64,000 nucleotides of DNA from an uncultured bacterium (GCA_938084905.1 CALKEQ010000001.1:120574-184573); one strand, 5' to 3'; positions 17,091 to 26,330 are shown, counted from the stretch's first letter. The notes: a model not told the origin generated them from the sequence alone. A program made the numbers and translations.

Positions 17091-17468
17091 TTAAGATTGC
17101 ACAACTTTTGCCTTTGCCTTTTCTATGGCTTCTTTCAATTTTTCCGGAGTAAATGGTTTTACTATGTAGTTGTCTACGCCCAACTTTATTGCTTCAATTA
17201 CGCTAGATTTTTGTGCTTCTGCTGTGACCATTATGAAGGGTATTTTTTTCATATTCTCATCGCTTTTACACGCCTTTAAGAATTCTATTCCCGTCATTTC
17301 CGGCATTATCCAGTCACTGATTATGAGGTCTATCTTTTCACTCCGTAGAATCTCTAAGGCCTGCTTACCGTTTTCCGCCTCAGTCACTGTATCAATGTCT
17401 ATCTGCTTCAAAAGGTTCTTGATGATTTTTCTCATTGTCGCAAAATCGTCCACAACAAGTACCCTCAT
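17091..17468 (-). CDS. cheY: CheY, chemotaxis response regulator
   Basis: This 125-residue single receiver domain has the acidic pair VVDDF near residues 5-7, the phospho-acceptor Asp in DLIISDWIMPEMTG, the switch Thr in MVTAEA and the Lys in NYIVKPFTPEKLKEAI. These are the residues of true CheY. It would bind FliM at the motor. It lies between the receptor and cheX genes, and a GGAGGT site precedes the ATG. Confidence 0.95.
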   Translation of the reverse strand: MRVLVVDDFATMRKIIKNLLKQIDIDTVTEAENGKQALEILRSEKIDLIISDWIMPEMTGIEFLKACKSDENMKKIPFIMVTAEAQKSSVIEAIKLGVDNYIVKPFTPEKLKEAIEKAKAKVVQS

Positions 17469-17482
17469 GGATTACCTCCCAT

Positions 17483-19090
17483 TTACTCTTCTAATCTGAA
17501 GAATTTCATTTCTTTCTCCAGTAGGCCAGCCAAATTTACCAGCTTTTCAACCTGGGCAGAACTTTTTTCGAACGAGCCCGATGCACCTTTTATTGCATTC
17601 TGAACATCGGTTATTGAATTTGTTATTTCAAGAACACTTGTTGATTGCTCTTCCGAGGCAACGGCAACGTGGTTTATCTGCGTCAAAACTGCCTCTGATT
17701 CTTTCAATATCTCTTCAAGGGTATTTTTTGCCTCAGTCACAATGCTGAACGCGTGGTTTACTCCCTCAAGGTTTCTGTTTATGAGGTTTGATGCGTTTTC
17801 CATTTCCCTTTTCACGTTCTTTATGGAATCGGTTATGTCCTTGGTTGCCTTAATCGTCCTTTCAGCAAGAGATCTTACCTCATCCGCAACAACGGCAAAT
17901 CCCCTACCATGTTCTCCAGCTCTTGCCGCCTCTATTGCCGCATTAAGTGCTAGAAGATTGGTCTGGTCAGCAATATCCTCTATGAGTGCGACGATGTTCT
18001 CTATGAAAACTGAACTTTCCGACAGCTTTTTCATCACGTGAGCCGTCTCATCTGCCACTTTATGGGTCTGTTCCATGGCGTCCGCAATCCGGTTCATAAT
18101 GTCAAATCCCTTTTTTGCAACCTCTTTGGAGTGTTCTGCACTTTTAACCACTTTAAGACAGTTCTGGGCAATCTCATTTGCCGTCTGAGCCAACTCTTCA
18201 GAGGCAGTTGCCACGGAAGCGATCTTATCTGTAGCTTTTTCTACAGTATCCTTCATGTTCAGTTCCATATCTTTCATCATTTTTGCCACATCCACAATCT
18301 GCTCATTACCCCTCTTTAGGTTTCCTATTATGTTCTGCATCTTCTCTATGAAGATGTTTAGCTTTTCGCCAATCTGGCCAATTTCATCATCTGAATTGAG
18401 CCTCACTTTTTGAGAGATGTCTCCAGAGGAGATCCTATCTATTGCGCTCAAGGAGCTATTTATGGCTGTGTACAACCTTCTTGAATAAAAGGTGCTTATA
18501 CCCATAGACAGGGCAATTGCCAAAGGAATAATTACAATGTAGACAAAAAGAGCGTTCCTCGTTCCTTTTACAATTGCGGGAGAAAACTTGGAGAATTCCT
18601 TGGCCTCCTCCTTCATAATCACGGCAAGTTCACTCTTAATCTTGTTAAGATTAGACTCAATATTCGGAATTATGACGCTCAATTTATCAGGATCAAATTG
18701 GGATTCAAAAACAGGGATAATATTCTGGGCCTGTTCCAAAAGTCTCTTTAATCCACTCTTTTCCTCTTCCTTCTTCATCTCATCGATAGCCTTACTGGCA
18801 TAATTTACGAATTCGTTTATTTCTTTCTTTATACTTTCTGTCCCGCTTTTTACGAGGCTTGGGTCCCTTGTGGAGGTAAGGCTACTAAGGTAGATCCCAG
18901 CCTTGTCAATAGATTCTATCATGGCAGAGACTGAATCCATCCTGCTACTTATCCTATTTAACTCATCCACTTTTACCTTTCTGGAGAGTCCTTCATATAT
19001 CGTGTAGCCGCTTATGAGAAGCATAAACCCGATACATATGGCGATTGGTAATTGCATTCTCGTCTTAAGCTTAAAGCTAAGTCTCCTCAT
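17483..19090 (-). CDS. Methyl-accepting chemotaxis protein
   Basis: This protein of 535 residues has a membrane helix at about 14-34, a short all-helical periplasmic sensor of roughly 140 residues, a second helix near 178-200, a HAMP domain ([15 protein letters not shown]) and a long cytoplasmic signalling coil with the hairpin tip [34 protein letters not shown]. The ligand cannot be read from the sequence. No CheR, CheB, CheA or CheW is in the window. The first gene of a receptor-cheY-cheX unit. Confidence 0.95.
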   Translation of the reverse strand: MRRLSFKLKTRMQLPIAICIGFMLLISGYTIYEGLSRKVKVDELNRISSRMDSVSAMIESIDKAGIYLSSLTSTRDPSLVKSGTESIKKEINEFVNYASKAIDEMKKEEEKSGLKRLLEQAQNIIPVFESQFDPDKLSVIIPNIESNLNKIKSELAVIMKEEAKEFSKFSPAIVKGTRNALFVYIVIIPLAIALSMGISTFYSRRLYTAINSSLSAIDRISSGDISQKVRLNSDDEIGQIGEKLNIFIEKMQNIIGNLKRGNEQIVDVAKMMKDMELNMKDTVEKATDKIASVATASEELAQTANEIAQNCLKVVKSAEHSKEVAKKGFDIMNRIADAMEQTHKVADETAHVMKKLSESSVFIENIVALIEDIADQTNLLALNAAIEAARAGEHGRGFAVVADEVRSLAERTIKATKDITDSIKNVKREMENASNLINRNLEGVNHAFSIVTEAKNTLEEILKESEAVLTQINHVAVASEEQSTSVLEITNSITDVQNAIKGASGSFEKSSAQVEKLVNLAGLLEKEMKFFRLEE

Positions 19091-19117
19091 GACTTGCCCT
19101 CCTTTTTTTCATAATCT

Positions 19118-19144
19118 TTATCGCTCCTTTACCTGAAAACTTAA
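19118..19144 (-). promoter_or_regulatory. Sigma-28 (FliA)-type promoter of the receptor-cheY-cheX unit
   Basis: The minus strand has TTAAGTTT, exactly 11 bases, then AGCGATAA. The FliA consensus is TAAAGTTT-N11-GCCGATAA, so three of sixteen positions differ and the CGATAA core is intact. It sits 28 bases upstream of the receptor ATG, as expected for a late flagellar-class gene. Confidence 0.65.
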
Positions 19145-19176
19145 GCCCAAGGGTTAAGTGAAAAAGCTATTGGCTA

Positions 19177-19205
19177 TTGATTTTCAGCATCCTTTATTTT
19201 ATAAA
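19177..19205 (+). promoter_or_regulatory. Sigma-70 promoter of the membrane Fe-S oxidoreductase
   Basis: TTGATT, 17 bases, TATAAA, with the predicted start about 35 bases before the ATG at 19,248 and a GAAGGAGG ribosome site in between. It is divergent from the sigma-28-type site. Confidence 0.6.
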
Positions 19206-19247
19206 TAGCTTGTGCAAAAAATAACAAAGTGAGAAGGAGGCTCTGTC

Positions 19248-21242
19248 ATGGAGGCATCAAGGGAAATATTCTTCAATGTGGGGCAATCCGCAAGATATAT
19301 CACATACGGATTTATGGTTTTGACCTTCCTTATACTCGGATACGGGCTTTTCAGACGGTACAAGATGTGGATGATAGGAAGAAAGTCTTCTTTTAACTTT
19401 AGAAAAAGGCTTTCCGAGAGAATAGCCTACCTAATAAAAAATGGGGTATTTCATGGCACAATTCTTAGAGAACCCTATCCTGGGATCATGCACCTTTTTT
19501 TGTTCTGGGGGTTCCTTATTCTCGCAATTGGCACCCTTATTGTTGCCATCCAAGACGATATTTTGAGGCCCCTATTTAACAAAAACATTTTAAAGGGAAA
19601 CTTTTACATCTCTTTCTCCTTTGTCCTTGAGCTGGCTGGAATTCTGGCAGTTCTTGGCACCTTGCTCGCACTTTACAGAAGGTACATAAATAGGCCAGAA
19701 AGATTGGACAGTAAAAAAGACGATCTTCTCTCCCTTGTCTTTATCCTTGCAGTACTTTTGACCGGGTTTATGGTTGAGGCTTTAAGGATAGCAGTAGACT
19801 ATCCACAGCATGAGGTATGGAGCTTTGTTGGCTGGACTTTAGCAAAGATTTTTAAGAAAGTGGAAAAGGATGCTGTTAGGTCTCTCCACGCCTTCTTTTG
19901 GTACCTTCACATGTTTCTCTCATTCGGGCTTATAGCTTATGTAGCCTATTCCAAGCTCCTTCACATAATAACCTCATCGATAAACATGATGATAAGGGGG
20001 GTGGAGGATAATCCAAAAGGCGCCATAGAGCCCATCCCTGACTTTGAGACTGCTGAGGAGTTCGGCGTAAACAAAATAGAGGGTTTCACGAGAAACCAAA
20101 TTTTCGATATGGACGCATGTACCAGATGCGGTAGGTGTCAGGACGTGTGCCCCGCATATGCAAGTGAGAAGCCCCTCTCTCCGAAAAAGTTCATTCAGGA
20201 TCTTAAAAACGAATGGGAAAGGGTGGCAAAAGGCTTAAAAAACGGAGAAGGAATAATAGGCAGTGTTATTTCGGAAGAGACCATATGGTCTTGTACAGCA
20301 TGCCTCGCCTGCCAGGTAAACTGTCCAATATCGATCCCCACATTTGACAAGAACATAGAACTTAGGAGGTACCTTACCCTCACTTTAAGTAAAACAACAC
20401 CTGAGATCAGACTCCTCTTTAAAAACTTACAGCAGAAGTATGACCCATACGGAATGGGAAAAAGACAACGAACAGAGTGGACCGCGGACCTCAATGTGAA
20501 GAATGCACAGGAGGAAGAGATCGAATACCTTTACTGGGTAGGTTGTGTGGCCTCCTTAGATGATCGTAACAGAAAGGTCGCAAAGGCATTTGTGAATATC
20601 TTAAACAAAGCGGAGGTTTCATTTGGAATATTGGGACAGGAGGAGATGTGTTGCGGAGATCCGGCAAGGAGGTGTGGAAACGAAGACCTCTACCTCGGGA
20701 TCGCTCAGGGAAATGTGGAACTACTAAAGGAACTGGGAATAAAGAAAATATTGACCACTTGTCCCCACTGCTACAACACTTTAAAGAACGAGTACCCTCA
20801 AATAGGTGGTCAGTTTGAAGTTTACCATCAGTCTGAATTCATTTGGAAACTCATAAAGGAAGGAAGGATTCAAATTTCAAACTTTCTCGATGAAAGGACA
20901 ACTTACCATGATCCATGTTATCTAGGAAGGGCAAATAGAATCTACGATCCTCCTCGGGAGGTGATCAAAACCCTTACAAAGGGTAATTTCGTAGAAATGG
21001 AGAGGCACCACGACAGAAGCTTCTGTTGCGGTGGCGGTGGAGGTAGAATATGGATGGAGGAGCACCACAAAAGGATAAACCATATAAGAATAGAGGATGC
21101 GAAAAGGACGGAGGCAAAAACTTTAGTAACAGGATGCCCCTATTGTCTTATAATGATGGAAGATGCTGTAAAAGACAAGGAACTGAGCGATCTACTGAGA
21201 GTTGTGGACATTTCAGAACTTGTCTGGTCCTCAATTTCTTAA
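19248..21242 (+). CDS. Membrane HdrD-like Fe-S oxidoreductase (ETF:quinone oxidoreductase, EMO type)
   Basis: This protein of 664 residues is a fusion. The N-terminal 240 residues have five membrane helices like the NarI cytochrome b subunit. Two [4Fe-4S] motifs follow (Cys 291/294/297/301 and 349/352/355/359), then two CCG domains (paired Cys 468-469 and 593-594) as in heterodisulfide reductase HdrD and GlpC. Such proteins in fatty-acid-oxidising and sulfate-reducing anaerobes pass electrons from the electron-transfer flavoprotein to menaquinone. No etfAB gene is adjacent here, so the partner is inferred. A single-gene unit with its own promoter and a strong terminator. Confidence 0.85.
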   Translation: MEASREIFFNVGQSARYITYGFMVLTFLILGYGLFRRYKMWMIGRKSSFNFRKRLSERIAYLIKNGVFHGTILREPYPGIMHLFLFWGFLILAIGTLIVAIQDDILRPLFNKNILKGNFYISFSFVLELAGILAVLGTLLALYRRYINRPERLDSKKDDLLSLVFILAVLLTGFMVEALRIAVDYPQHEVWSFVGWTLAKIFKKVEKDAVRSLHAFFWYLHMFLSFGLIAYVAYSKLLHIITSSINMMIRGVEDNPKGAIEPIPDFETAEEFGVNKIEGFTRNQIFDMDACTRCGRCQDVCPAYASEKPLSPKKFIQDLKNEWERVAKGLKNGEGIIGSVISEETIWSCTACLACQVNCPISIPTFDKNIELRRYLTLTLSKTTPEIRLLFKNLQQKYDPYGMGKRQRTEWTADLNVKNAQEEEIEYLYWVGCVASLDDRNRKVAKAFVNILNKAEVSFGILGQEEMCCGDPARRCGNEDLYLGIAQGNVELLKELGIKKILTTCPHCYNTLKNEYPQIGGQFEVYHQSEFIWKLIKEGRIQISNFLDERTTYHDPCYLGRANRIYDPPREVIKTLTKGNFVEMERHHDRSFCCGGGGGRIWMEEHHKRINHIRIEDAKRTEAKTLVTGCPYCLIMMEDAVKDKELSDLLRVVDISELVWSSIS

Positions 21243-21256
21243 AACTTGGAGGATAA

Positions 21257-21297
21257 ATATAAAAGGATGGGGCAACCCATCCTTTTATATTTTTTTT
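21257..21297 (+). terminator. Intrinsic terminator after the Fe-S oxidoreductase gene
   Basis: A 15-bp perfect stem (ATATAAAAGGATGGG against its complement), a GCAA loop, and a run of seven T. It lies 14 bases after the stop at 21,242. The hairpin faces the ferredoxin gene and may stop both convergent transcripts, although the reverse side has no good T-run. Confidence 0.85.
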
Positions 21298-21304
21298 GAT
21301 TTCT

Positions 21305-21478
21305 TCAATCTTCAAGGGTGATTGCCTCCACAGGGCACTCTTCAGTGCATGCACCGCATTCGGTGCAAAGTTCCGGGTCTACCTTTGCCACATCATTTAC
21401 AGTTATTGCCTCGGCAGGGCAGACCTCTGCACACGCGCCACATCCCGTGCAGGTTTCCTCGTCAACTCTAGCTGGCAT
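21305..21478 (-). CDS. Small 2[4Fe-4S] ferredoxin
   Basis: Reading from the ATG at 21,478 gives 57 residues with two clean CX2CX2CX3CP clusters, at Cys 10/13/16/20 and 38/41/44/49. The size and symmetry are those of clostridial-type low-potential ferredoxins. The ATG is preceded by AAAGGAGGT. It is transcribed toward the oxidoreductase gene and has its own promoter, so it is a stand-alone electron carrier, not a subunit. Confidence 0.95.
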   Translation of the reverse strand: MPARVDEETCTGCGACAEVCPAEAITVNDVAKVDPELCTECGACTEECPVEAITLED

Positions 21479-21507
21479 CTTTCTACCTCCTTTTGAGTTT
21501 TTAAAAT

Positions 21508-21536
21508 TTACTAAACGAATAGAGTGGGAATGTCAA
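21508..21536 (-). promoter_or_regulatory. Promoter of the ferredoxin gene
   Basis: The minus strand has a perfect TTGACA, 17 bases, then TAGTAA (a poor -10). It is the only candidate upstream of the ferredoxin ATG at 21,478. Confidence 0.5.
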
Positions 21537-21548
21537 CAGAAAATCGAG

Positions 21549-21577
21549 TTGACTTGAAAGGGATTTTGTACTATATA
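21549..21577 (+). promoter_or_regulatory. Promoter of the tRNA-Gly/tRNA-Cys pair
   Basis: TTGACT, 17 bases, TATATA (TATAAA two bases further), ending 14 bases before tRNA-Gly. Short spacing to a tRNA gene is normal. Confidence 0.65.
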
Positions 21578-21591
21578 AAACTAATAGTAGG

Positions 21592-21663
<72 letters not shown>

Positions 21664-21668
21664 CTTAT

Positions 21669-21740
21669 GGCGGCATAGCCAAGCGGTAAGGCAGCGGTCT
21701 GCAAAACCGTTATTCTCCGGTTCAAATCCGGATGCCGCCT
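21669..21740 (+). tRNA. tRNA-Cys (anticodon GCA)
   Basis: Acceptor GGCGGCA pairs with TGCCGCC, the anticodon loop reads CTGCAAA, and the T-loop is TTCAAAT. The discriminator is T and no CCA is encoded. It is convergent with prmA, whose stop lies five bases away. Confidence 0.96.
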
Positions 21741-21744
21741 TTAC

Positions 21745-22566
21745 TTAAGGTTTTTCAGCAACAAAAGCAATCCAGGATCTTAAGCTTTTTTCTTCGATTA
21801 TCCTCATTTTTTCTGCAAGGGAAAGAAAGATCTTCTTCTCACTTTTCTTAATCCCCGATGCGAGAAGTTTTCCCCTCCTCTTTAGTAACCCCAAAATACT
21901 TGCCATGTGCTTACTGAATATGGATATCTCTAGATTGGCAAGGACTATATCGAATTTCCCTTTAGTTTCAGAAATGTCCCTTTTCTCAACCTTCACGTTT
22001 TTTATCCCGTTTAGAATGAGGTTCTTCTTTGCCGATGAACATGCCTCCTCATCATTGTCAATTGCCAGCACCTTTTTTGCTCCAAGAGTGGATGCGTAAA
22101 TTGACAGAATTCCTGAACCACATCCAAGATCTACGACTTTCTTGGAATTAAAATCTATTCCTCCCATGATTAGGATCATTAACTTTGTGCTCTCATGCCT
22201 TCCCGTACCAAAGGCCGCCCCAGGCTCTATCGTCAAGTAAGTTCGATTAGGTACCTTTCTGTTCCAAGGAGCTACTATGTATATTTGGCCAATCCTTATA
22301 GGCCTGAAAAATCTCTTAAAAAGGGACTCGTAGTCTAAGATGGGTTCTTGCTCTATATAGAAGTTGAGCATTTCTGTTTTCTCCTTAAGTACGGAAAGGA
22401 GAAAAGAAGGCTCATTTGTGTAAAAAATCACTCTCTTAACATCTCCCTCTCCCTCTATCCACAGGCCACAATTCGCCGCTAAATATACCTCTTCCGGTAG
22501 GAGTTCCTCTTGTCCGCTTCTAAAAAATGCGGTTAATTTCCAGATCTTCTTACTCTCCACATTCAT
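21745..22566 (-). CDS. prmA: Ribosomal protein L11 methyltransferase-like enzyme
   Basis: The gene encodes about 273 residues from the ATG at 22,566; an in-frame TTG at 22,596 would add ten. The SAM-binding domain has motif I VVDLGCGSGILSIYAS near residue 145, the acidic loop LAIDNDEEA and the catalytic-type motif DIVLANL; the PrmA-specific EPGAAFGTGRHESTKL lies just before. The N-terminal domain is shorter and diverged, so a related small-molecule or protein methyltransferase is possible. No strong ribosome site helps to fix the start. Confidence 0.87.
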   Translation of the reverse strand: MNVESKKIWKLTAFFRSGQEELLPEEVYLAANCGLWIEGEGDVKRVIFYTNEPSFLLSVLKEKTEMLNFYIEQEPILDYESLFKRFFRPIRIGQIYIVAPWNRKVPNRTYLTIEPGAAFGTGRHESTKLMILIMGGIDFNSKKVVDLGCGSGILSIYASTLGAKKVLAIDNDEEACSSAKKNLILNGIKNVKVEKRDISETKGKFDIVLANLEISIFSKHMASILGLLKRRGKLLASGIKKSEKKIFLSLAEKMRIIEEKSLRSWIAFVAEKP

Positions 22567-22672
22567 ATGATATGACTTTTCCGATCCTTTTTCCAAAAGG
22601 GGATTACGCTCTAGCTTTACAATTTCCGGCCTTTATGTAAAAATTTGACTCAAACTCCTTTGGAGGAAGTCA

Positions 22673-23611
22673 ATGGGAGAGAAATACGAAGCCATAATCA
22701 TAGGAGGCGGGCCCGCCGGTCTTACAGCTGGAATATACCTAACCAGAGAGAGAGTAAAGGCCCTTTTACTGGAAAAGATGGTACCTGGGGGTACGCCTCT
22801 AAACGCCGTAAGAATAGAAAATTACCCAGGATTTCCTTCTACCATTTCGGGAAGGGAGCTCATGGACAGATTCGTTTCTCAGGCGAAAGGCAATGGACTT
22901 GAGATAGTGGAATTCCAGGAAGTAATAGGTGTGAAGAAGGAGGGAGACCTTTTTACCGTTGAGACGGCGGAAGGGTTTTATGAGACCTATGGCCTAATTG
23001 TGGCAGTAGGTACAATCCCTCTAAGACTTGGAATCCCAGGAGAAGAGGAGTACGTGGGAAGAGGAGTATCCTTTTGCGCAACATGCGATGGACCCTTTTT
23101 CAAGGATGGGGTTGTAGCTGTTATAGGTGGTGGAGACAGTGCCTTTGAAGAGGCTCTATTTCTGGCAAATATGGCAAAGAGTGTCTACATTATCCACAGA
23201 CGCGACGCTTTTAAAGCTCAGAAGGTACTTCAAGAGAGAGCTTCAAAAAACGAAAGGATAAGCTTTTTCCTAAACAGAAGACCAGTTGAGATAAGAGGGA
23301 AGGAATATGTTAAAGAGTTAGTTCTTGAGAACGTAAAAACAGGGGAGAGAGAAATCGTAAATGTTGACGGAGTCTTTGTGTATGTTGGATCTAAGCCTGC
23401 CACTTCCTTCCTCGGAGAACTCATAGAAAGGGATGAAAACGGCTTCATATTGACAGATGAGAATATGTCCACGAAAACAGAGGGTCTTTACGCAGCAGGG
23501 GATGTGAGAAAAAAGACTCTAAGGCAGATTTCAACAGCTGTGGCTGACGGCGCTCTTGCGGCTTTTAGCCTTACCAAGTATCTTTTGGAAATGAAAATTC
23601 ATCGGCCATGA
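22673..23611 (+). CDS. trxB: Thioredoxin reductase-like flavoprotein
   Basis: This protein of 312 residues has the FAD-binding GGGPAG motif at 11-16, the redox pair C135-A-T-C138 followed by DGPFF, the NAD(P)H-site motif GGGDSAFEEA near 152-161, and the terminal FAD motif GLYAAGDVR. It would reduce a thioredoxin or a thioredoxin-like protein. None is encoded next to it. The ATG follows GGAGG by five bases, and the stop overlaps the next ATG, so it heads a run of seven tightly packed genes. Confidence 0.93.
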   Translation: MGEKYEAIIIGGGPAGLTAGIYLTRERVKALLLEKMVPGGTPLNAVRIENYPGFPSTISGRELMDRFVSQAKGNGLEIVEFQEVIGVKKEGDLFTVETAEGFYETYGLIVAVGTIPLRLGIPGEEEYVGRGVSFCATCDGPFFKDGVVAVIGGGDSAFEEALFLANMAKSVYIIHRRDAFKAQKVLQERASKNERISFFLNRRPVEIRGKEYVKELVLENVKTGEREIVNVDGVFVYVGSKPATSFLGELIERDENGFILTDENMSTKTEGLYAAGDVRKKTLRQISTAVADGALAAFSLTKYLLEMKIHRP

Positions 23612-24582
23612 GGGTTCTTGGATTTGGGGCCCTAAATGTGGATTTCATATATGAGGTTGAAGATTTAGGTTTTTTGAAATGCAAGGAATTCAATCTCGAG
23701 CCTGGAAGAGAAGTGGTACTTGACGAAAATTGCCTTCGTAAGTTTTCCGATAAGATAACCAGATTCGGAATTCTTAAGAAAGTTTGTCCTGGAGGGTCGG
23801 CTGCAAATACATGTTACATGTTATCACTTCTTGGAATACCCACCTGCCTCATCGGAGTCCTCGGAAAAGATAGAGAAGGAGATTACTACGCAAAGTGGCT
23901 CGATTCAGAATCAAGAAAAATGGTGATAAGAAGAGGAAGGACTGGTATAAGTTACATCCTAAATGAGAAGTCAAAGAGTGGTGGTGAATCTGACAGAGCC
24001 ATAGCAGTTGTCCCAAACAGCAACAGCGAATTGAAAAAAGAGGATATAGACATGGATAGGGTTTCGATGTGCTCATGGATTCACATGTCCTCCTTCCTAT
24101 CTGAAAGCGCCATTGAGGCTCAGATGTACGTAAAAGAATCGCTTATCGGAAAGAAAGGTTTGAGCATAGATCCAGGAGAGATCTATGCTTCCTTAGGCAA
24201 AAAGATACTCAATCTTATTGAGGGTATGGATATACTTTTCTGTTCTGAAAGGGAACTCTGTTTGCTCTTCGGTTCTGATATTGATTCCTCCTTAAGGAGT
24301 GCACTTGGCCTCGTAAAGATGATCGTTCTGAAAAAGGGAAAGGAAGGGGCATCCCTTTACCTTAAAGGGGAAAGCTACAACATTAAGGCAGAAAAAGTCA
24401 GAGCCGTTGATACGACAGGAGCGGGAGATGTTCTGGACGGTGTCTTCCTCGGTTTCTTACTTTTGGGATATGATCCCCAATACGCATTAAAAAAGGCTGT
24501 TTGTGCTGCTTCGGAAAGTGTGAAGGGTTACGGAAGGGATAGTTATCCGAAAAATCTTCTTTTTGGTACAAAGGATGATTGA
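23608..24582 (+). CDS. PfkB-family sugar or nucleoside kinase
   Basis: This protein of 324 residues has the PfkB N-terminal glycine motif (CPGGSAANTCYMLSLLG near 55-71) and the C-terminal signature VDTTGAGDVLDGVFLGFLL, where the Asp of GAGD is the catalytic base. The substrate cannot be told: the family covers ribose, fructose, adenosine, ketodeoxygluconate and other substrates. The alcohol of the substrate is phosphorylated from ATP. ATGA overlap with trxB; the next start lies inside its end. Confidence 0.9.
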   Translation: MRVLGFGALNVDFIYEVEDLGFLKCKEFNLEPGREVVLDENCLRKFSDKITRFGILKKVCPGGSAANTCYMLSLLGIPTCLIGVLGKDREGDYYAKWLDSESRKMVIRRGRTGISYILNEKSKSGGESDRAIAVVPNSNSELKKEDIDMDRVSMCSWIHMSSFLSESAIEAQMYVKESLIGKKGLSIDPGEIYASLGKKILNLIEGMDILFCSERELCLLFGSDIDSSLRSALGLVKMIVLKKGKEGASLYLKGESYNIKAEKVRAVDTTGAGDVLDGVFLGFLLLGYDPQYALKKAVCAASESVKGYGRDSYPKNLLFGTKDD

Positions 24583-25366
24583 TATTTGCTGGTTTTCCAC
24601 TGGAAGGGACGAGGAGGCAATAAAACTTCTAAGGGACGTCATAGAGGCAACAAAAAAGGGAAAGATAAAGGGGAGAATCGCCCTTTGCTTTCTAAATCGG
24701 GAAATTGGTGAGTCTAGCTCGTCAGATAGAATGATAGAGGAGATAAAAGCCTCAAATATTCCAGTTGAGACTCTGAGCTCAAAGAGGTTTCTCCAAAAAA
24801 ATAACCTAACCTTAAATGAGGGGAGAACCCTTTATGATCAACAGGTTTTAAGAAGGATTCAAAAGTACCATTTCGACTTCATATTCCTTGCGGGCTACAT
24901 GCTCATCATCTCCAATGTTCTTTTTGAAAGGTTCACAATTCTCAATCTCCATCCCTCTTTGCCAGGAAAGTACAAGGGAAAATGGGAAGATGTAATTAGA
25001 AGAACTATTGAGGATGGGGAAAGATCATTTGGAGCCATGATCCACATTGTTAGTGAAAAGTTGGACGAAGGCCCCCCTGTTACCTACTGTAAGGCTGAGC
25101 TCTCAGGGGACAGAATATCCCTTCTCTTTGAGGAAGCAAAAAGGGGTAAAAGCACATCTTTTGACGAACTTTTTAGAACTATAAGGGAAAAGGAGTTCAG
25201 TATTGAGACACCTCTCATTTTAGAGACCTTATCGGCCCTTTCCACTGGAGAGCTAAGAATAATAGGAAAGGATGTGTACTGGATGGGGAAAAGAGTAGAA
25301 GGAGGTGTGGACCTGACTGAGAGGATTATGGGAGCAAAAAATGGACAAATATCTCTACATAACTGA
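24575..25366 (+). CDS. Formyltransferase-fold protein related to PurN
   Basis: About 263 residues from the ATG at 24,575; an upstream TTG at 24,563 is possible. The catalytic residues of 10-formyltetrahydrofolate-dependent formyltransferases are seen: N-x-H in ILNLHPSLPGKY and the Asp in KLDEGPP. The C-terminus is about 60 residues longer than PurN. The N-terminal phosphate loop is changed (STGRDEEA), so glycinamide ribonucleotide may not be the substrate. Tightly packed between a PfkB kinase and a HAD hydrolase, it may belong to a pathway I cannot name. Confidence 0.75.
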   Translation: MIDICWFSTGRDEEAIKLLRDVIEATKKGKIKGRIALCFLNREIGESSSSDRMIEEIKASNIPVETLSSKRFLQKNNLTLNEGRTLYDQQVLRRIQKYHFDFIFLAGYMLIISNVLFERFTILNLHPSLPGKYKGKWEDVIRRTIEDGERSFGAMIHIVSEKLDEGPPVTYCKAELSGDRISLLFEEAKRGKSTSFDELFRTIREKEFSIETPLILETLSALSTGELRIIGKDVYWMGKRVEGGVDLTERIMGAKNGQISLHN

Positions 25367-26330
25367 CTGTGAAGGACCGGTAACAAAAAATGACAATGCT
25401 TACGAAATAGCTGATTTTTTCCTTAAGGATGGGGGAAATATCTTCTCCCTTCTAAGCGCTTTTGACGATTATTTGGGTCTTTATGGAGGAATCGAAAATT
25501 ACAGGTACGGAAGCACGCTAAAATACATCCTTCCATTTTTTTTGGAAGCAAATCTTACTGACCAGATTCTAAGGGATTATTCGAGAAGGACACTTGTCCT
25601 CACACCTGGTGCAAAGGAGGCTTTGGTGAGCATAAAGGAAGATATGGATGTCTTTTTGATAAGTACAAGTTATGAGCATTACGTGGAAGAGGTGATAAAG
25701 TACTTAAATTTAGAATCTGAAAAGGTATTCTGTACGAGGATGAGTCTTGACCTTTACGAATTGAAGGAGGAAGAGAGAGTTCTCATTCGGGAGTACTGTG
25801 ATAAAATAAGAAAGCTTCCGCCTATAAGATGGGATGAGAACGGTCATCTCATCGAGGGGTCATCTGAGACGGTGAGTATACTTAAGGGATTTTTCTTTGA
25901 TATTCTGCCCAAATTTCCCGTGGGAGAGTTTATCAATTCAGTAAACCCTATAGGCGGAAAGGAGAAAGCCAGAATCCTGAGAGAAGTTGTGGAAAGGGAA
26001 GGTGTGCCCTACAAAAACGTTATCTATGTTGGCGATAGCATAACTGACACTGAGGCGTTTCTCCTGATCAAGGAAAAGGGTGGACTAAGTTTGAGTTTTA
26101 ACGGGAACAGATACGCAATTTGTCATGCGGAATACGTTGTTGTTTCTGAAAGTGCAGCTTGTCTTTCAGAAATCGCTAAGGCTTATAAAGCTTTTGGAAG
26201 GGATGGTTTGAAATCATTGGGAGAAACCAAAGGTTTTATTCTAACAGACAGGCACGACCCTCAGATCTGTGAAATAAGTGAAAGGATGAGGCGCACAGTG
26301 AGGGGTGAAAGGATAGGGGCGTTAGGGTGA
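25341..26330 (+). CDS. HAD-superfamily hydrolase, EhaR-like
   Basis: This protein of 329 residues has HAD motif I as DCEGPV (residues 9-14), motif II in LISTSYEHY, and motif IV GDSITDTEAF near 233. The usual DxDxT is DxE here, so the general-acid Asp is Glu. The start (ITDCEGPVTKNDNAYE) resembles, as I recall, the archaeal proteins annotated as energy-converting hydrogenase subunit R, but no hydrogenase gene is present. The middle insertion of about 100 residues is a cap domain. Overlaps its neighbours on both sides. Confidence 0.7.
   Translation: MDKYLYITDCEGPVTKNDNAYEIADFFLKDGGNIFSLLSAFDDYLGLYGGIENYRYGSTLKYILPFFLEANLTDQILRDYSRRTLVLTPGAKEALVSIKEDMDVFLISTSYEHYVEEVIKYLNLESEKVFCTRMSLDLYELKEEERVLIREYCDKIRKLPPIRWDENGHLIEGSSETVSILKGFFFDILPKFPVGEFINSVNPIGGKEKARILREVVEREGVPYKNVIYVGDSITDTEAFLLIKEKGGLSLSFNGNRYAICHAEYVVVSESAACLSEIAKAYKAFGRDGLKSLGETKGFILTDRHDPQICEISERMRRTVRGERIGALG

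Noticed and set aside
21531..21554. Inverted GTCAA...TTGAC pair upstream of ferredoxin and tRNA-Gly
   Set aside because: The halves are 12-13 bases apart and are simply the back-to-back -35 boxes of two divergent promoters, not a fourth copy of the flagellar palindrome.
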